A stretch of DNA of 64,000 nt from Tetragonia tetragonoides (lineage: Eukaryota > Streptophyta > Magnoliopsida > Caryophyllales > Aizoaceae): assembly GCA_038025085.1 (NCBI GenBank), contig CM076145.1:14729000-14792999 (forward strand), read 5' to 3'. The translations under genes were made by a program, and so were the position numbers. Position 1 is the stretch's first letter, and every line of letters begins with the position of its first letter. Under the pieces are notes generated by a model that saw nothing but the letters and a program-made list of their open reading frames with translations, did not search any database and had not been told where the DNA came from. Below, piece after piece: positions 44,505-56,212 of this stretch.

Positions 44505-47222
44505 TTTTTTTTGGTGAAATGTGAGCATTTTCATTACCAAAAATATGAGCTTTGAGCACTTACATCAAAGACACCAAAAAACAAGGGAGCCATTGCAGCA
44601 ATCCTTAGACAAGAAAAGGAATACAACCAGTATCTTCTATCTCCTATACATCAAATCTATTTCTTTGTAAAACAAGGCTCAATCCCTACTGCCTTGCACC
44701 AGCTTCTATTTCTATAAGTATCTTTAATTCTATCTATCTTGCTTAATTGTATACGTAATTCGTATTTGATCCTGGCAAACACCCTCTCATCACTTGCTTG
44801 TTCTTATCTGAAGATTACCCGGTTTCTGGTAACCCATACATGGTAGAAACAGGCTGTTACAGCGGCTTTGCTCATGGACCTGTGAGCAGAAGTCCCTTGC
44901 ACTTGCTTTTGACCCCAAATCAACATCTCAGACCAGTTAAGGGAGGGGGGGGGGGGACCTTGAACTTAATAAAACTACAAACCTTTAGCTAAATCTTCCT
45001 AGCAAACTGACACTGGAGGAATAAGTGCTCATGCGTCTCAGTAGTAGTGTTGCATAGGCAGCAAATTGCATCTGTGATCACACCTCGCGCAGCCAATCTA
45101 TCTCTGGTAACTAGCTTCTGTTGCATAAGGATCCAAGTGGTAAACGAATGCTTGGGGTAACAATTTCTGCCCCATATGAAGCGAGCCCAAGGCTGTACAG
45201 GACCATCAGGATGAATAGCCTTGTAAGCAGCTTTGGCAGAAAAAGGAGGAGGACCTATAGTCCAATGGACCTCACCATTCTGAACATCAACACATGACAA
45301 AGCTATCCCTCTTAGTTTCAGCATTTTTCTAAAACACCAAGAATGCGAGCTAGACATTTGCACCTCCCATATATCCTCCTGCATTAACTACATCTCATGC
45401 ACCCATTTCACCCACAAAATATCAGCTTTTAGAGCTACACTCCACAATAGTTTCAGAATTAAGGCAATATTACCATCATACATGTCTGTGAACCCAAGCC
45501 CGTCTTGCAATTTAGGTTGACAAACATCCCTCCAAGCTACAAGTGCTTACTTATAAGTCTCCTGACCATGCCATAAAAACTTTCTACACAGGGATTCCAC
45601 CTGTTTAATCTCTCTTTGGAAGCACAAAGATTGAGCCCCAATAATTATGTAAACTGTATAGCACAGAACCAATGAGCTGGCTTCTAGCAGCATAAGAGAG
45701 GAATCTGCTGGACCAATCTCTAATTTTTCCTGTAATTCTCTCCACCAAACCAACACAGTCAGCTACACATAGGGATTTAGAAGTCAAAGGAACCCCCAAA
45801 TACCTCACAGGAAGCTGACCAATTTCCATCTGCATAATCTGTTGAATTTGGTTTTTCACGGGACCAGATATACCACCCATAAAGAGCTGACATTTATTCA
45901 AATTAGCAACTAAACCAGAAGCCTCTGAAAAAGATTTAAAGGCAGAAAGAATAGAAGAGGCAGCAGTAGGAGTCCCCTACAGAATAAGAAAAGATCATCC
46001 GCATAACTCAGATGAGAGATGTTCATCTTCTTATACTTGGGATGATGCCTAAACTGTGGATCATGCTTCAACAAGGATAACTTCCTGGATAGAACTTCCA
46101 TGACCAGGACAAACAAGTAGGGAGACAATGGGTCTCCAAGGCCCCTCTTCCCTTTGAAATACCCACACAACTCACCATTAATGAGTAAGGAGAAGCTAAC
46201 AGTAGTGACACAAAGAGATATCCAATGAATAAACTGCTCTGGGAACCCCATCTTTAACGAAGAATGAAGCAAAAAGGACCATTCAATTGAGTCGTATGCC
46301 TTCCTAAGGTCCACTTTAACAGCCAATCGAGAGCTAAGATGCTTCCTATTATAGTGAGCTAGCAACTCTTGTGCAAGGAGAATATTATGAACAATATTTC
46401 TTCCCTTAACAAACGCCCCTTGCTGTGTGCCAACAACTTCATGCAATACCTTACTCAGTCTATCAACCAACACATTGGAGATACACTTATATATGACATT
46501 GCAACATGAGATTGGTCTAAAATCTGAAGCAAGAGAAGGAATAGCTACCTTAGGAATCAAGGAGATAGCTATTGCATTGATCTGTGTGAGGATTTTACTC
46601 TTTGCAAAGAAATCCCTAACTGCTGCAATGACATCTCTCCCCATCAGTGACCAACTTTTCTTGAAGAAACAAAAACTATACCCATCCGGGCCAGGTGCCT
46701 TATTATCTTTTATCTTGAACATAGCCTTCTTGATCTCCTCATCAGAAATAGGAGCACACAGAATATTGCAACTATTCACAGACATTTTAGGACCAGCTTC
46801 ATACACCTCATCTGGCAAGTGACACACCTCCTGAGAAGAACCCAACAGGTCCCCATAGAAAGATAAGAATTCCTTCTGGATATCCTCCCTGGAGCTCAGC
46901 TTGTTCCCACCAGAATCTTGAATTGAGATAATAGAATTAGAATTCGTCCTCTTCTTGATACATGCGTGAAAATAGGCTGTGTTTTGATCCCCTGCTTTGA
47001 GCCAATGAACACTGGATTTTTGTTTCAAATATAGAGCTTCATATTTCAGGAGTTTTCTGTATTCCTTAAACAAATCCCTCTCTGCAGCAACCCTAAAAGG
47101 GTCACTACAGTCAATCTGCAGCTGATTTTGCAAGTCAGTAAGCTGAGTTTTCATATCTTGAACTCTTCTATGCATACCCCCAAATTTCTGCTTATGGAAC
47201 CTTTTGAGGGCAGGCTTCAGTG
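44505..47222 (-). mobile_element. 5'-truncated LINE (LINE D) with perfect 18-bp TSD
   Basis: Flanked by CAATTTATTTTCCTTTTC at 44487-44504 and 47223-47240. On the minus strand it begins upstream of reverse transcriptase and ends ...GCTCACATTTCACC plus an A-run. The intact duplication and the long open reading frame suggest a fairly recent insertion. Confidence 0.92.
44989..47175 (-). pseudogene. LINE D ORF2 remnant: reverse transcriptase and zf-RVT
   Basis: A 421-codon ORF (47175-45910) holds the linker (LKAGDQNTAYFHACIKKR) and reverse transcriptase: KAPGPDGYSFCFFKKSW, DFRPISCCNVIYK, GAFVKGRNIVHNI, KVDLRKAYDSIEW, LINGELCGYFKGKRGL-GDPLSPYLF (the usual R-Q before GDPLS is missing) and catalytic YADDLFLF. 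After frameshifts, 45901-45605 carries LNKCQLFMGG...YLGVPLTSKSL and 45384-44989 the zinc finger region (CCLCNTTTETHEHLFLQC). The endonuclease part was never copied. Frameshifts and the missing R-Q make activity unlikely. Confidence 0.85.
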
Positions 47223-47493
47223 CAATTTATTTTCCTTTTCATTTTTCCTTTTTTTCTTTTTTTTTTTTAATTCTATTTTGTTTTCAATTTGGGTAAAGCA
47301 ATGATATCCTTCTACTCTTTTAGCCTTTAACTCTCTAAAATGCTAAGTTGCGTTGATACTTTGATTAGATGCACTATCCTATATCCATACTTGTAGGTTG
47401 TAGAATACCGATACTTATAGGATACAACCGTTAAAGCTTACACGTGTATACATATAAACTTTTGTATCATGTGCAAGCTTTAATTCTATTTCA

Positions 47494-47987
47494 TCAATTT
47501 TTCCACTGAAACTGGATTGAGTATACTTGACCTTTATATTACACAACTTTTCTCAGCAACTAAGTTTTTGTTTCGGAACACAACATCTACCCAACATCTA
47601 TTGTGCACTTTTGAGAGTGCCATAAAATAGACATACTGAAAATGAGTTTAACAACAATGAATCAGTGAGATGTGATAACAAAAGAAAACACTGAAGCATT
47701 ACATAGTTGAGTCTACTACTAACTCAATTTACATATTGCGTCAATTTTTCCACTGAAACTGGATTGAGTTTTGAGTATACTTGACCTTTGTATTACACAA
47801 CTTTTCTCAGCAACGAAGTTTTTGTTTCGGAACACAACATCTACCCAACACCTATTGTGCACTTTTGAGAGTGCCATAAAACAGACATACTGAAAATGAG
47901 TATTGAACAACAATGAATAAGTGAGATGTGATAACAAAAGAAAACACTGAAGCATTGCATAGTTGAGTCTACTACTAACTCAATTTG
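47494..47987. repeat. Tandem duplication, unit about 247 bp
   Basis: The segment starting tcaatttttccactgaaact at 47494 recurs at 47741 with few differences (for example a 7-bp gagtttt insertion), through agttgagtctactactaact. No coding function seen. Confidence 0.85.
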
Positions 47988-48209
47988 CTATAGGGTAACT
48001 ATTGTCTTGTAAGTTTGTTGACTAAAATAAACTACCATTGATTCAACCTTATTCTAATTGTTTCAAGTAAATAGAGTATGTCTTCTCATTAATGATAAAA
48101 GATCAAGCCCATCTTGTGCTCTGTTTCCAGCTTGGTTGTCCAGCTCAGCTTCTTTCCATCAGTTTGCCTGTGAGTAACAGTATTCTTGCACAATGTTAAT
48201 TCATGAAGC

Positions 48210-48490
48210 TTAGGTTGTTGTGTTCAGTGTCCAATTTTGGAATACCCTTACCTCCGGGTTGTTTGCGCTGAGACTTATTGCAGGAGTGGTTTCAGCATCC
48301 TCAATTGCATTCGCCTCTGCGTTGACTATGTTGTCCTCCACATTTAAGAGGGTAGAGTATAATATCTGAGCCACTGTGAAGCTTTGATGGAAAGTTGTCT
48401 TATTGTATGGAGTAATTGTCACTTGGAAAACAAAAGTGCTTCCAATGATATTGTTTATCAGTGGGGGTAATTCATCTTCATCATCCTCTT
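48210..48490 (-). pseudogene. Replication protein A large-subunit-like exon fragment
   Basis: On the minus strand, TAATGCAG/GAAGAGGATGATG gives a plausible splice acceptor at 48491, followed by an open frame: EEDDEDELPPLINNIIGSTFVFQVTITPYN, then FTVAQIL and an acidic tail to a stop at 48210. L-P-x-L-x-N-x-I-G-x-T is typical of the C-terminal OB-fold of plant RPA70-like proteins, many of which are transposon-captured or amplified. No upstream exons could be recognised between 48500 and 49850, so it is a partial gene or captured fragment. Confidence 0.45.
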
Positions 48491-50237
48491 CCTGCATTAT
48501 ATTGAAAGATTAAATCTTTTATGGTACTGAATGCATCTCGAATTCAAACATATTCTAAATTAAAGTACTGAATGCATCTGGAATTCATTTCATTCAAGTA
48601 TATATTATCAGTTACAGACCATATCATGATAGTCATTCCAATTCAAACTGATTGAGTGTTTTGCATATGCCCATGTTAAGTTACAGTAATTGGCTCATAG
48701 AACTCAAACATTGTAGATAAAAACATCTAATAAAAAGCACTACACACATCTCAAATTAAGTTTCTGACTTCTGTTATCAGGGCATTCAAAGATGGCATTC
48801 AAACAGTGGTAGCAAAGAAGGCAGAGTAAACAACCAAAGTTCCTATGATCTATCGCCTTTCGATGGGATTAAGCTCCAATGACTAAAAATTGCAGATATT
48901 AAAATTGCACATTTAAACTACTAAGACACAGAGGATAGTAGTTTATTAAGGGCTACCCTATCACTGCTATTGAGTAAGAGGTTTTTCAAATCAGATATCA
49001 AACAAATGAGCATTGGTAAGAATTTCTAATTTGTCAGCCTAAAAGCAACTCACTTTTTAGCCAAATGAGAGGATGAAGCTATTTTTTTCTTAATGGTGTA
49101 TTTGGATGCTGGCACTGCAAATGTGTACTCGCAAAGCTTATATAGCCCATGTCTTTATAACGTTTGGACTATAAAAGTCTTGGTAATTGGAGGAGTCATT
49201 GCCCATAATAATTTTGAAGGTTTAGAACTAGTTAAAACAATAACAACCATGTAAAATCGTAACTGTCAAAACCTTTCACCACAAAAAGGGTTGAAGGATA
49301 GTTCTAAACGAAACTCATGGAATAATAAAAATTGAGGGGATTAGGCACAAACAGATGAAATTAGTCATCAAAAAAAAATTAGAGAGAATGTAAACCAACC
49401 AAAGGTAATTATTTTTTAGCCTAAAATGATTTTAATGGAAATACCTGTAATCAGAGCACAATTGAATTCGAATAACGCATGATTTGATTGGATTCCTTCA
49501 TCTTCTACAATTGATTGAGGACTGTGAATCAATGCATAAAGAAACCGCCAATATCTCATAAAAGCAGGATATATTATTCAAATTAACACTCTCCCTCTTC
49601 TTCAACTGAATTAGTGCATCAATTAAGCAATAATTGCTACAAAAGAGTAAAGAGTAATGAGGAGGAGGGATTACAAAAATTGAATTGAATAATAATTGCA
49701 GATTAATAAACCTCATGTGTGGCTGGTGAAGAAACCCTTGATGAACTGGAGCCGTGGAGCGTGGACCGTGGAGCATGAAGGTGCACAATGAAGGCATACT
49801 TTCTTTTTTTTTTTTTTTAAAAAGGGCCCTTTTATTCCTCATCAAAAAGGAAATGGAAGGAGCTACTGGATCAATTTAGGGTAATGGGAGGAGGTTGGGC
49901 TTTTAGAATGTTAAAATAGTTAGGACCCAAAACCTTCATTTAATGCTTGACCCAATTATAACAATTCAAGATACAGTTGAGTCACACATAATATTTGCCT
50001 TCGACCCAAGATGCATAAACAGCAGCATATTGCTTGGCCCACATTTATTAATCTAGACATGACCAATCATATTTTGACACTTGTCTCCCTACCAGCTTTC
50101 ATACCCAAAAATCTATAGATATATTAGATTTTGTATATGATTTGTTGGAAATTACTTATTATTTCCTAGTTTTGTGTTAAGAGATCCTTTGGACTATAAT
50201 TTCCACGAGATCTTTTGGGGGAAACGAATTGCACATG
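48491..50237. other. Intergenic with possible spliced leader; no gene confirmed
   Basis: AT-rich. A T-run (49803-49819) and the ORF 49845-49498 on the minus strand do not resemble known proteins. If the RPA-like exon is part of a real gene, its 5' exons should lie here on the minus strand, but I see none. Confidence 0.25.
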
Positions 50238-51812
50238 GCAAACTTGACCCGACCCAAAATATCTGACCCGATACTCGATTTTCATCCGAATAGTAAAATC
50301 GAAGGTGAATCGAAACCCGAAATCAATCCGACCCAAACCTAACCCAACTCGAAACCGATCCAATCCGAATGACCCGAAATTAACCCATCTGAATGCGACC
50401 AGAAAAATAATGACCCGTACTCGAACCGAATCCGAACCGAACCCGAAAGATTGCAAGTCTAAAAACTTAATTTTTTGCTTATTGTGCCCTTAAGATAGTA
50501 TGATAAAAATATTTAACTCTTTAAAGTTCACTTTTAGAGACTTACAAATATCTAATATATATATAGATTTTTGGGTATAAGCGCTGGTGAAGTGACAAGT
50601 GTCATTCTTCGGTTGGCTTATACCCAAGTAATTAATTAAAGTTTTTTCCTTTTTGTTTAAGAGGGTTTATGAATTAATAGTAGTTATTACGCATAAATGA
50701 GAGTAAACAAATTAAATGTTAATTAATTTAATTAATGTATTGTCATAAGCTATATAGTTGATGATATAAAAATAATAAATATTAATAATAATATAAGTGT
50801 ATTAATTAATACAACTATAATAAAAGAAATCAATTTATTATTATTTTTAATTATTTATTGTGGTAGAATGAATTAGAATTTTAGCATTTCAACTTTTAGA
50901 ATCTGATTAATGATGCACAAGTGAAGTGGGGAGTTTTTTTTTTTTTTACTTTTTTGGCAAAGGGTGAAGTGGGGAGTTTGAACAACTTGACTGTCATTTA
51001 ACTAAAAGTTATTTATTCGTGGGTTAAAGCGTAGTTATGTAACAAATGACCAATTAACACGTGACTAATGATTGTGAGGATAGCGCAACACTTTTTTTGG
51101 TGCAAGAGGATAGCGCAACACTTTAACAAGGGTCACATATTGAGTTACTGCTTTTACTAAAAGAAACTTTTGGGTCAACATATTTAGTAAGTTTATATTT
51201 TTGGGTATGTATAAGAGAACATTACATGACAAGTGATATTTGACAACTATTTGTAACTATATCAGCGTTGATAATGTGACAATACTCACATATTGGTGTA
51301 CAGATTCTCTAGAGTTCTTCTTCTAAAATACGTCTCTCTCTCACCATTGGATTAGAGCGCTGGTAACATGACATGTGTCACATTCTTAGTGGTTATCGTA
51401 GTTTCTTTTCTTTTTTCCTTTTTATTTTGTCATTATGGTTTTTATGATGTTCTTTAACTTTAATATATTAAATGTCATATTAAAAGTCTCTATTTATATT
51501 AATAATTGACCAGTTTTTAAATACTATTTTGGGTCATCAATTTTATAAAATTTTACATTTATGAGCATAGTGCACTTAATTTCACCACTTTCATTGAGTT
51601 TTATAATTGTGGACCAAAAAATGTATTTTGATGTGATAATATATATTTGCCTAATTTTAGGGGATAAGTGTGTGTAATGTGATAAGAGTCACATATAGAG
51701 TCACCATTTTGATTCTATTATATACATAGTAGGTGATATTTGACTGATATTTGACTAATATTTGCGGTGATAAGCGTAGGTCATGTAACAACGAACATGT
51801 GACTAATAAATA

Positions 51813-52066
51813 CTCCCTCCGTCCCAGACAAATGGTCACCTTTGCTTTTTCACGGTCTTCAATGCACCACTTTGATCGTAAATAATTGTAAATATATGAA
51901 TATATAAATTATAAAATTATGATTTTCCAAAAGTACTATTTAAGATGTATCTAACAACAATATTTTTGCATTATAAATCATTGTTTTTTTCACAAGTTTA
52001 TGGTTAAAATTTGCGAACTTTGACCTTGAAAAAATAACTATAACCATTTGTCTGGGACGGAGGGAG
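51813..52066. mobile_element. Stowaway MITE 1 (Tc1/mariner type)
   Basis: Begins CTCCCTCCGTCCCAGACAAA and ends with the inverse; TIRs of about 24 bp. TA on both sides (51811-51812, 52067-52068). 254 bp. Inserted in the Helitron. Confidence 0.92.
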
Positions 52067-52557
52067 TATTTGCAAAAATTTACGGTGATAAACGCATTAA
52101 ATGTGATAAGGGTCACCTATGAAGTCATCGGTTTCAAGTTACGATATAGTTTGTAATATTACATGGTAGGTGATATTTGACTAATATTTCCAGAGATAAG
52201 CGCAGGTAATGTGACAAATAACATGTGATTGATCTTTGTGGAATAAGCTCAGGTAACGTATAAATGTCACATTTTGATAAATTTTATACTATTTTTTATT
52301 TTTATCGATGGTGAGTTGTCGCTATTTTTTGCCAATTGAAATAATGTTAGTCATTCAACTTTTATATTCTAATTAGTGATATACACATTAAGGGACAGTC
52401 TGATCAAACCGATGGATGTTTAGTAACAAAGATTATATTAGTTGTTATACGTGAAAATTGACTATTATTTGTGGGATGATCGCCGTTAATATGACAAGCG
52501 CTAAATATTTATTTATGTTTTATATATTTGAGGGTATAAACACAGGTTAAACATATA

Positions 52558-52811
52558 CTCCCTCCGTCCCGTGATTATGTTGTCAATTGCTTTTTGGAGG
52601 TCAAACTTTACAAACTTTGACCGTTAATATATGGAAAAATATAAAGATAACAATGTAAAAAATTTATTGTTAGATTCATTTTTAATAGTACTTTTGAAAA
52701 ATCATATTTTTATAGTTTTTATATTCATAGATTTATAGTTATTTATGGTCAAAGTTGTGCCTTGGAGACCGCGATAAAGTAATTGACAACGTAATCATGG
52801 GACAAAGGGAG
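52558..52811. mobile_element. Stowaway MITE 2 (Tc1/mariner type)
   Basis: Begins CTCCCTCCGTCCCGTGATTA and ends in an imperfect inverse (right TIR read inward CTCCCTTTGTCCCATGATTA). TA on both sides. Also 254 bp, but its inner sequence belongs to a different subfamily from MITE 1. Confidence 0.9.
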
Positions 52812-53427
52812 TATTAATTTGTAAAGGATATGTTTAAATAAAATGACAGAACTCACTTTTGGAGTGACAATTTATTAAGTTTTATATATGATTTACAATT
52901 GCAAGTTAAGCGACAAGTGATATATATTATTTTCATTTTTTAATAGAAAAATCATGAGTAGTATGACATGTTTTAAATTCGACAATTACTATTATTTTCT
53001 CTTTTTTCTTTACATATCTATGTATAATTTTAAAAAATCCACAATACAATTTGGACATAAAAATATAGTGAAAATTGGTCGTCCGTGCGTAGCACGTGTA
53101 AAGTCCTAGTCTTTTTATTGTTTTCGAAAGGAAAACAATAAACAAATCATTATATCCCATAGTTATTAGTAAGACTTACAATACTATAAACCCGACTTGA
53201 ATCCGAACCCGAAAAGAACCGGAAACCCGAATCCATACCCGACCTGAATGTGTTTGACCCGTAACCGAACCGAACCCGAAGCACCTTGAACAAATAAAAA
53301 CCAAACCCGAACCGATGTGAATCGAATCCGAACCGAACCCATACAAGCTGATCCGAAAATAATCCGAACCAAAATGATCCGAACCAAACCCGATCCGAAC
53401 GACCCGTTTGCTATCTCTACACATGAG

Positions 53428-53965
53428 TAATAGGATAGATGTTCAAAATTTTGAATACGCATTTTGAATCGAACAAGTTAATAAGAAGCTTGAAATTGGG
53501 TTTTGAAGGCTTCTTGTGGAAACTATTACGACATTCTAATAATTCTAATACTCCATTAGATTAGATATCACAACCTTAGTAGCGATTCATTAAACTTAGC
53601 ACACCCCTAATCATCATCATGTAAGCAGATAATGTGAAAACATGAAGTATAATAATCAAAACTGTTATACACAACACTTCATCCACTTAATTATATATAT
53701 AGATAGCACAAGGTACACACCAAATAAGATAAGCTCTACTTTCACACGCCATTACACTAATAACCTAGAGCTAATTAAGTACTATAATAACATCATATCT
53801 CACACATCTTTGCTACAAGAAAACTCATTAAACTACTTTACTACTAATTATAACAAACATTACCAATTAATTAACATCCACAAAATGATATCACCAAACT
53901 CATTAGCTAACTCAGGCTAGTGATCAAGTTAACATGACACCTCCCATTTTCTCTCTCCACATCCT
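53428..53965. other. 3' flank of the UFO gene
   Basis: AT-rich sequence expected to hold the UFO 3' UTR and polyadenylation signal on the minus strand. No transposon was recognised. A clear single polyA signal could not be picked. Confidence 0.3.
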
Positions 53966-56024
53966 CTACCCTGTGAAAGACTGAAAAGGAAGACCCCCAA
54001 ACTGCTCAACAAGAGCAGTAACAGGAGCAGCAAGCTTAGGATCATAACCAAAACCATGCAACTCACCATTACCACCACAGATTAAACCAGGACAAGAGGG
54101 CATCCATAGCCACCTTTTGTGTTCAATATCAAACAACAACCCTTTATTAACTCCCTTAATCATAATTGCAATGAACTCTCCATGGCCTACACAGTCGAAA
54201 CCTCGCCCTTCTTCAACCTCCCCGAATTGAGCATACAGTTGCTGTGGCATCCGCTCAATCTCCACCCATTGTGTCCCGCACACTTGTAGGCCCCACAGCC
54301 GGAGACTCCTTGGCACGTTCAGCTTGCTCTTCTCCACCGCCGCTATCAACACCACCTTCCCTCGGCTCTCTACTAGGTTTGGTGACCTTAGGAACCTCCT
54401 CATGGGCGCCTGCATAATAAGTACATATAGAGAGATTAATATATGTCAATAATATATAAACTCGCTCGTAGTAATTAATACCACTGTATATACTCCCTCC
54501 GGGCCTCCGTTCCAAATTCAACTTGTTTACAAACCTTGTATATTTGCTATATTTTTTCTAAGAATATTGTATACTAAGAATTTGTGTTGATCACTTGGTG
54601 TCATTAATGTTTCTATTTTTGTGGATGAGTGAAAGAACAATTCCTAGGGCTACTTCAACAATTATGTTATTTATCTAATTTTTTTTTGCGTATAATATTA
54701 AGCCTAAATGAATAATGATAACATACTAAACCATTTTTTTATAAAAACAAAAATTGCAATCATTATCTCATATCAAAAAATTAAATCACCCAGAAAAAAT
54801 AAACATTTTTGTAATTTTTTAGGGCTTCAAATTATCTTTTGCTATTTATAGCCTAACTCAATAATATGTTCTTTACAATTACTTCTCTTAAATTATTAAT
54901 TTTTGCTTATTTTAGTAAATATAGGCCAACAATATATGATTAAGATTAATGATAGATAGCATACTCGATCATTTTTCTATAAAAACAAAAATTGCAATCA
55001 TTAATTCATTATTATCTCTACTTTGTTTCCTATCAAAATTTATACTATATCAAAATATTTATTAGCAAAAGAAAATAAAGTTATACAATATGAAATTTGT
55101 TACCTGGATTTTCCACCAGGCGTTGGACGAAATGTCATGGGCAACCACACTAAAGGGGCTATAGTTCATGCAATAGAATCTCCCTTCAGAGTAAACCATA
55201 TGATTAGATTCAAGACTACAAAGCCTAGGCAAAAACGACGTCGTACCCCAAAGGGAGTAGAAACCCCCAGCGTCCACGTGGAAGCTCTCAGTACTCAGGT
55301 TCTTAACAGCATAAGGGGAGACGAGGTCATCACCTGCCAGAGTGACGTCAATGGTAGTCCCGGTGACAGAGAGCCCGACCGAGGGGAATAGCCTGGGCCG
55401 GAGTGTAGGTGGGAGTTGGGTCACTGACCCTACTAGTGGGTTGTGGAGGAATAGGCTCTTTGGGCCGGGCTCGTCTGAGATCCAGCAGACAAGCCCGCCG
55501 GATGAACCTACTGGGGAGTAGCCTTGTGGAAGTAGTGGGAATGTGATTGTGTACCAAGTTAGGTTGTATGGGTCAAAGAGGTGGGCTTGCGGATGGGCTT
55601 GGGTTTGGGCCCGTTGGTGGTGTGGGCTTGGGCTTGGGGTTGTGGTGGTTTTAGGGGTGTTGTGGTGGAAAAAGATGAACCAGTTTTGTTGAATGTGGAG
55701 TTGGAGGTAGAGGTGTAGGAAGGAGTTGGAGTAAAGGAGGGAGTACCACCTCTTGCAGACGGAGCGGGCTCGGAAAAAGGCCGGCGGAGGGAGGAAGGCG
55801 AGGATGCGGTCGAGGAGGGGAGGCGGGAGGCGGGACCATATCCGGGTGTCCATCCATGGGGTGATGGTGGTGGTATTAGTAGTAGGAGGAGTGGTAGTGG
55901 AAGTGATGAGAGTGGGAGTGGGAGTTGGAGTTAGAAGAGGGGAATGGGGAGTGAAAGTAGTGATGTTAGTGACTGTGTAAGGGAAAGGGAATGGGATTGT
56001 GATTGAAGTGTTAAAGGCTTCCAT
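53966..56024 (-). CDS. UFO: UNUSUAL FLORAL ORGANS (UFO/FIMBRIATA) ortholog, F-box protein; two exons
   Basis: Exon 1 is 56024-55104 (307 codons), intron 55103-54410 (694 nt, CAG/GTAACA donor, ATGCAG/ acceptor, phase 0), exon 2 is 54409-53966; product 454 residues, close to the 442 of Arabidopsis UFO. A poorly conserved Thr/Pro-rich N terminus (residues 1-57) precedes WMDTRIWSRLPPPLLDRILA (F-box, about 58-103, with FLPPPAFFRARSVCKRWYSLL). Conserved blocks: SSGGLVCWISDE, NPLVGSVTQLPP, RLFPSVGLSVT, DDLVSPYAVKNLS, FHVDAGGFYSLW, RFYCMNYSPFSV, then across the intron IQ/APMRRFLRSPNLVES, VAAVEKSKLNVP-type AAVEKSKLNVPRSLRLW, WVEIERMPQQLYAQF. UFO is the substrate-recognition F-box subunit of an SCF ubiquitin ligase (via ASK1) and a transcriptional cofactor of LEAFY in floral meristems, controlling petal and stamen identity through class B genes. 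No frame damage is visible; likely functional. Confidence 0.95.
54410..55103 (-). other. UFO intron, with a one-ended MITE trace
   Basis: AT-rich 694-nt intron with canonical GT-AG ends. Near its 3' end (54493-54515) it has CTCCCTCCGGGCCTCCGTTC, a Stowaway-like terminus, but the partner end is not present in the intron, so only a fragment remains. Confidence 0.85.
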
Positions 56025-56094
56025 TTTGGTGATTTTAGTAGTTTGGTATGGTGTGTAGGGAAATGGGCTTGTAAGGAAATGGAAGTTAGGAGGG

Positions 56095-56104
56095 GTTTAT
56101 ATAG
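56095..56104 (-). promoter_or_regulatory. UFO TATA box
   Basis: CTATATAAAC on the minus strand, about 70-80 bp upstream of the UFO start codon, at a position that allows a short 5' leader. The leader has no upstream ATG that I could see between the TATA region and the start. Confidence 0.6.
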
Positions 56105-56212
56105 GGAAAGAAAAAAGGGTAAGGTTGATGTGATAAACTTTTGGTAGTTTTAGTTGATTCGTAAGTTGTGGTGTAGTGGAATGGAGGTAGAGCCGTAGGG
56201 GGAATTATTGTG

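Larger units (their letters stand above)
50551..53109 (+). mobile_element. Non-autonomous Helitron, 2.56 kb, with internal repeats
   Basis: The 5' end is TCTAATATATATATAG directly after an A. The 3' end is GTGCGTAGCAC (hairpin), GTGTAAAGTC, CTAG, followed by T at 53110. TC start, hairpin about 10 bp before CTAG, and insertion between A and T are all as expected for Helitrons. No Rep/helicase is encoded. The interior holds about a dozen degenerate copies of a motif resembling ATAAGCGCAGGTAATGTGAC plus AAGTGTCACAT, and two Stowaway MITEs. Confidence 0.75.
50238..53419. mobile_element. Long-TIR hAT element containing a Helitron
   Basis: Arms of about 220-250 bp (50238-50460 and 53172-53419) are inverted copies built of ACCCGAACCCGA-type repeats. 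The right terminus read inward is TAGAGATAGCAAACGGGTCG, a hAT-type end, followed outside by CACATGAG. The left arm begins ATGGCAAACTTGACCCG directly after CACATG; a small deletion between two ATG repeats would have removed the first bases of the terminus and the last two of the duplication. Inner edges (attgcaagtct / agacttacaat) also mirror each other. Without the Helitron the element is about 620 bp. Confidence 0.6.

Noticed and set aside
55023..55391. Plus-strand 122-codon ORF overlapping UFO exon 1
   Set aside because: Antisense shadow of the UFO coding region without any family resemblance.
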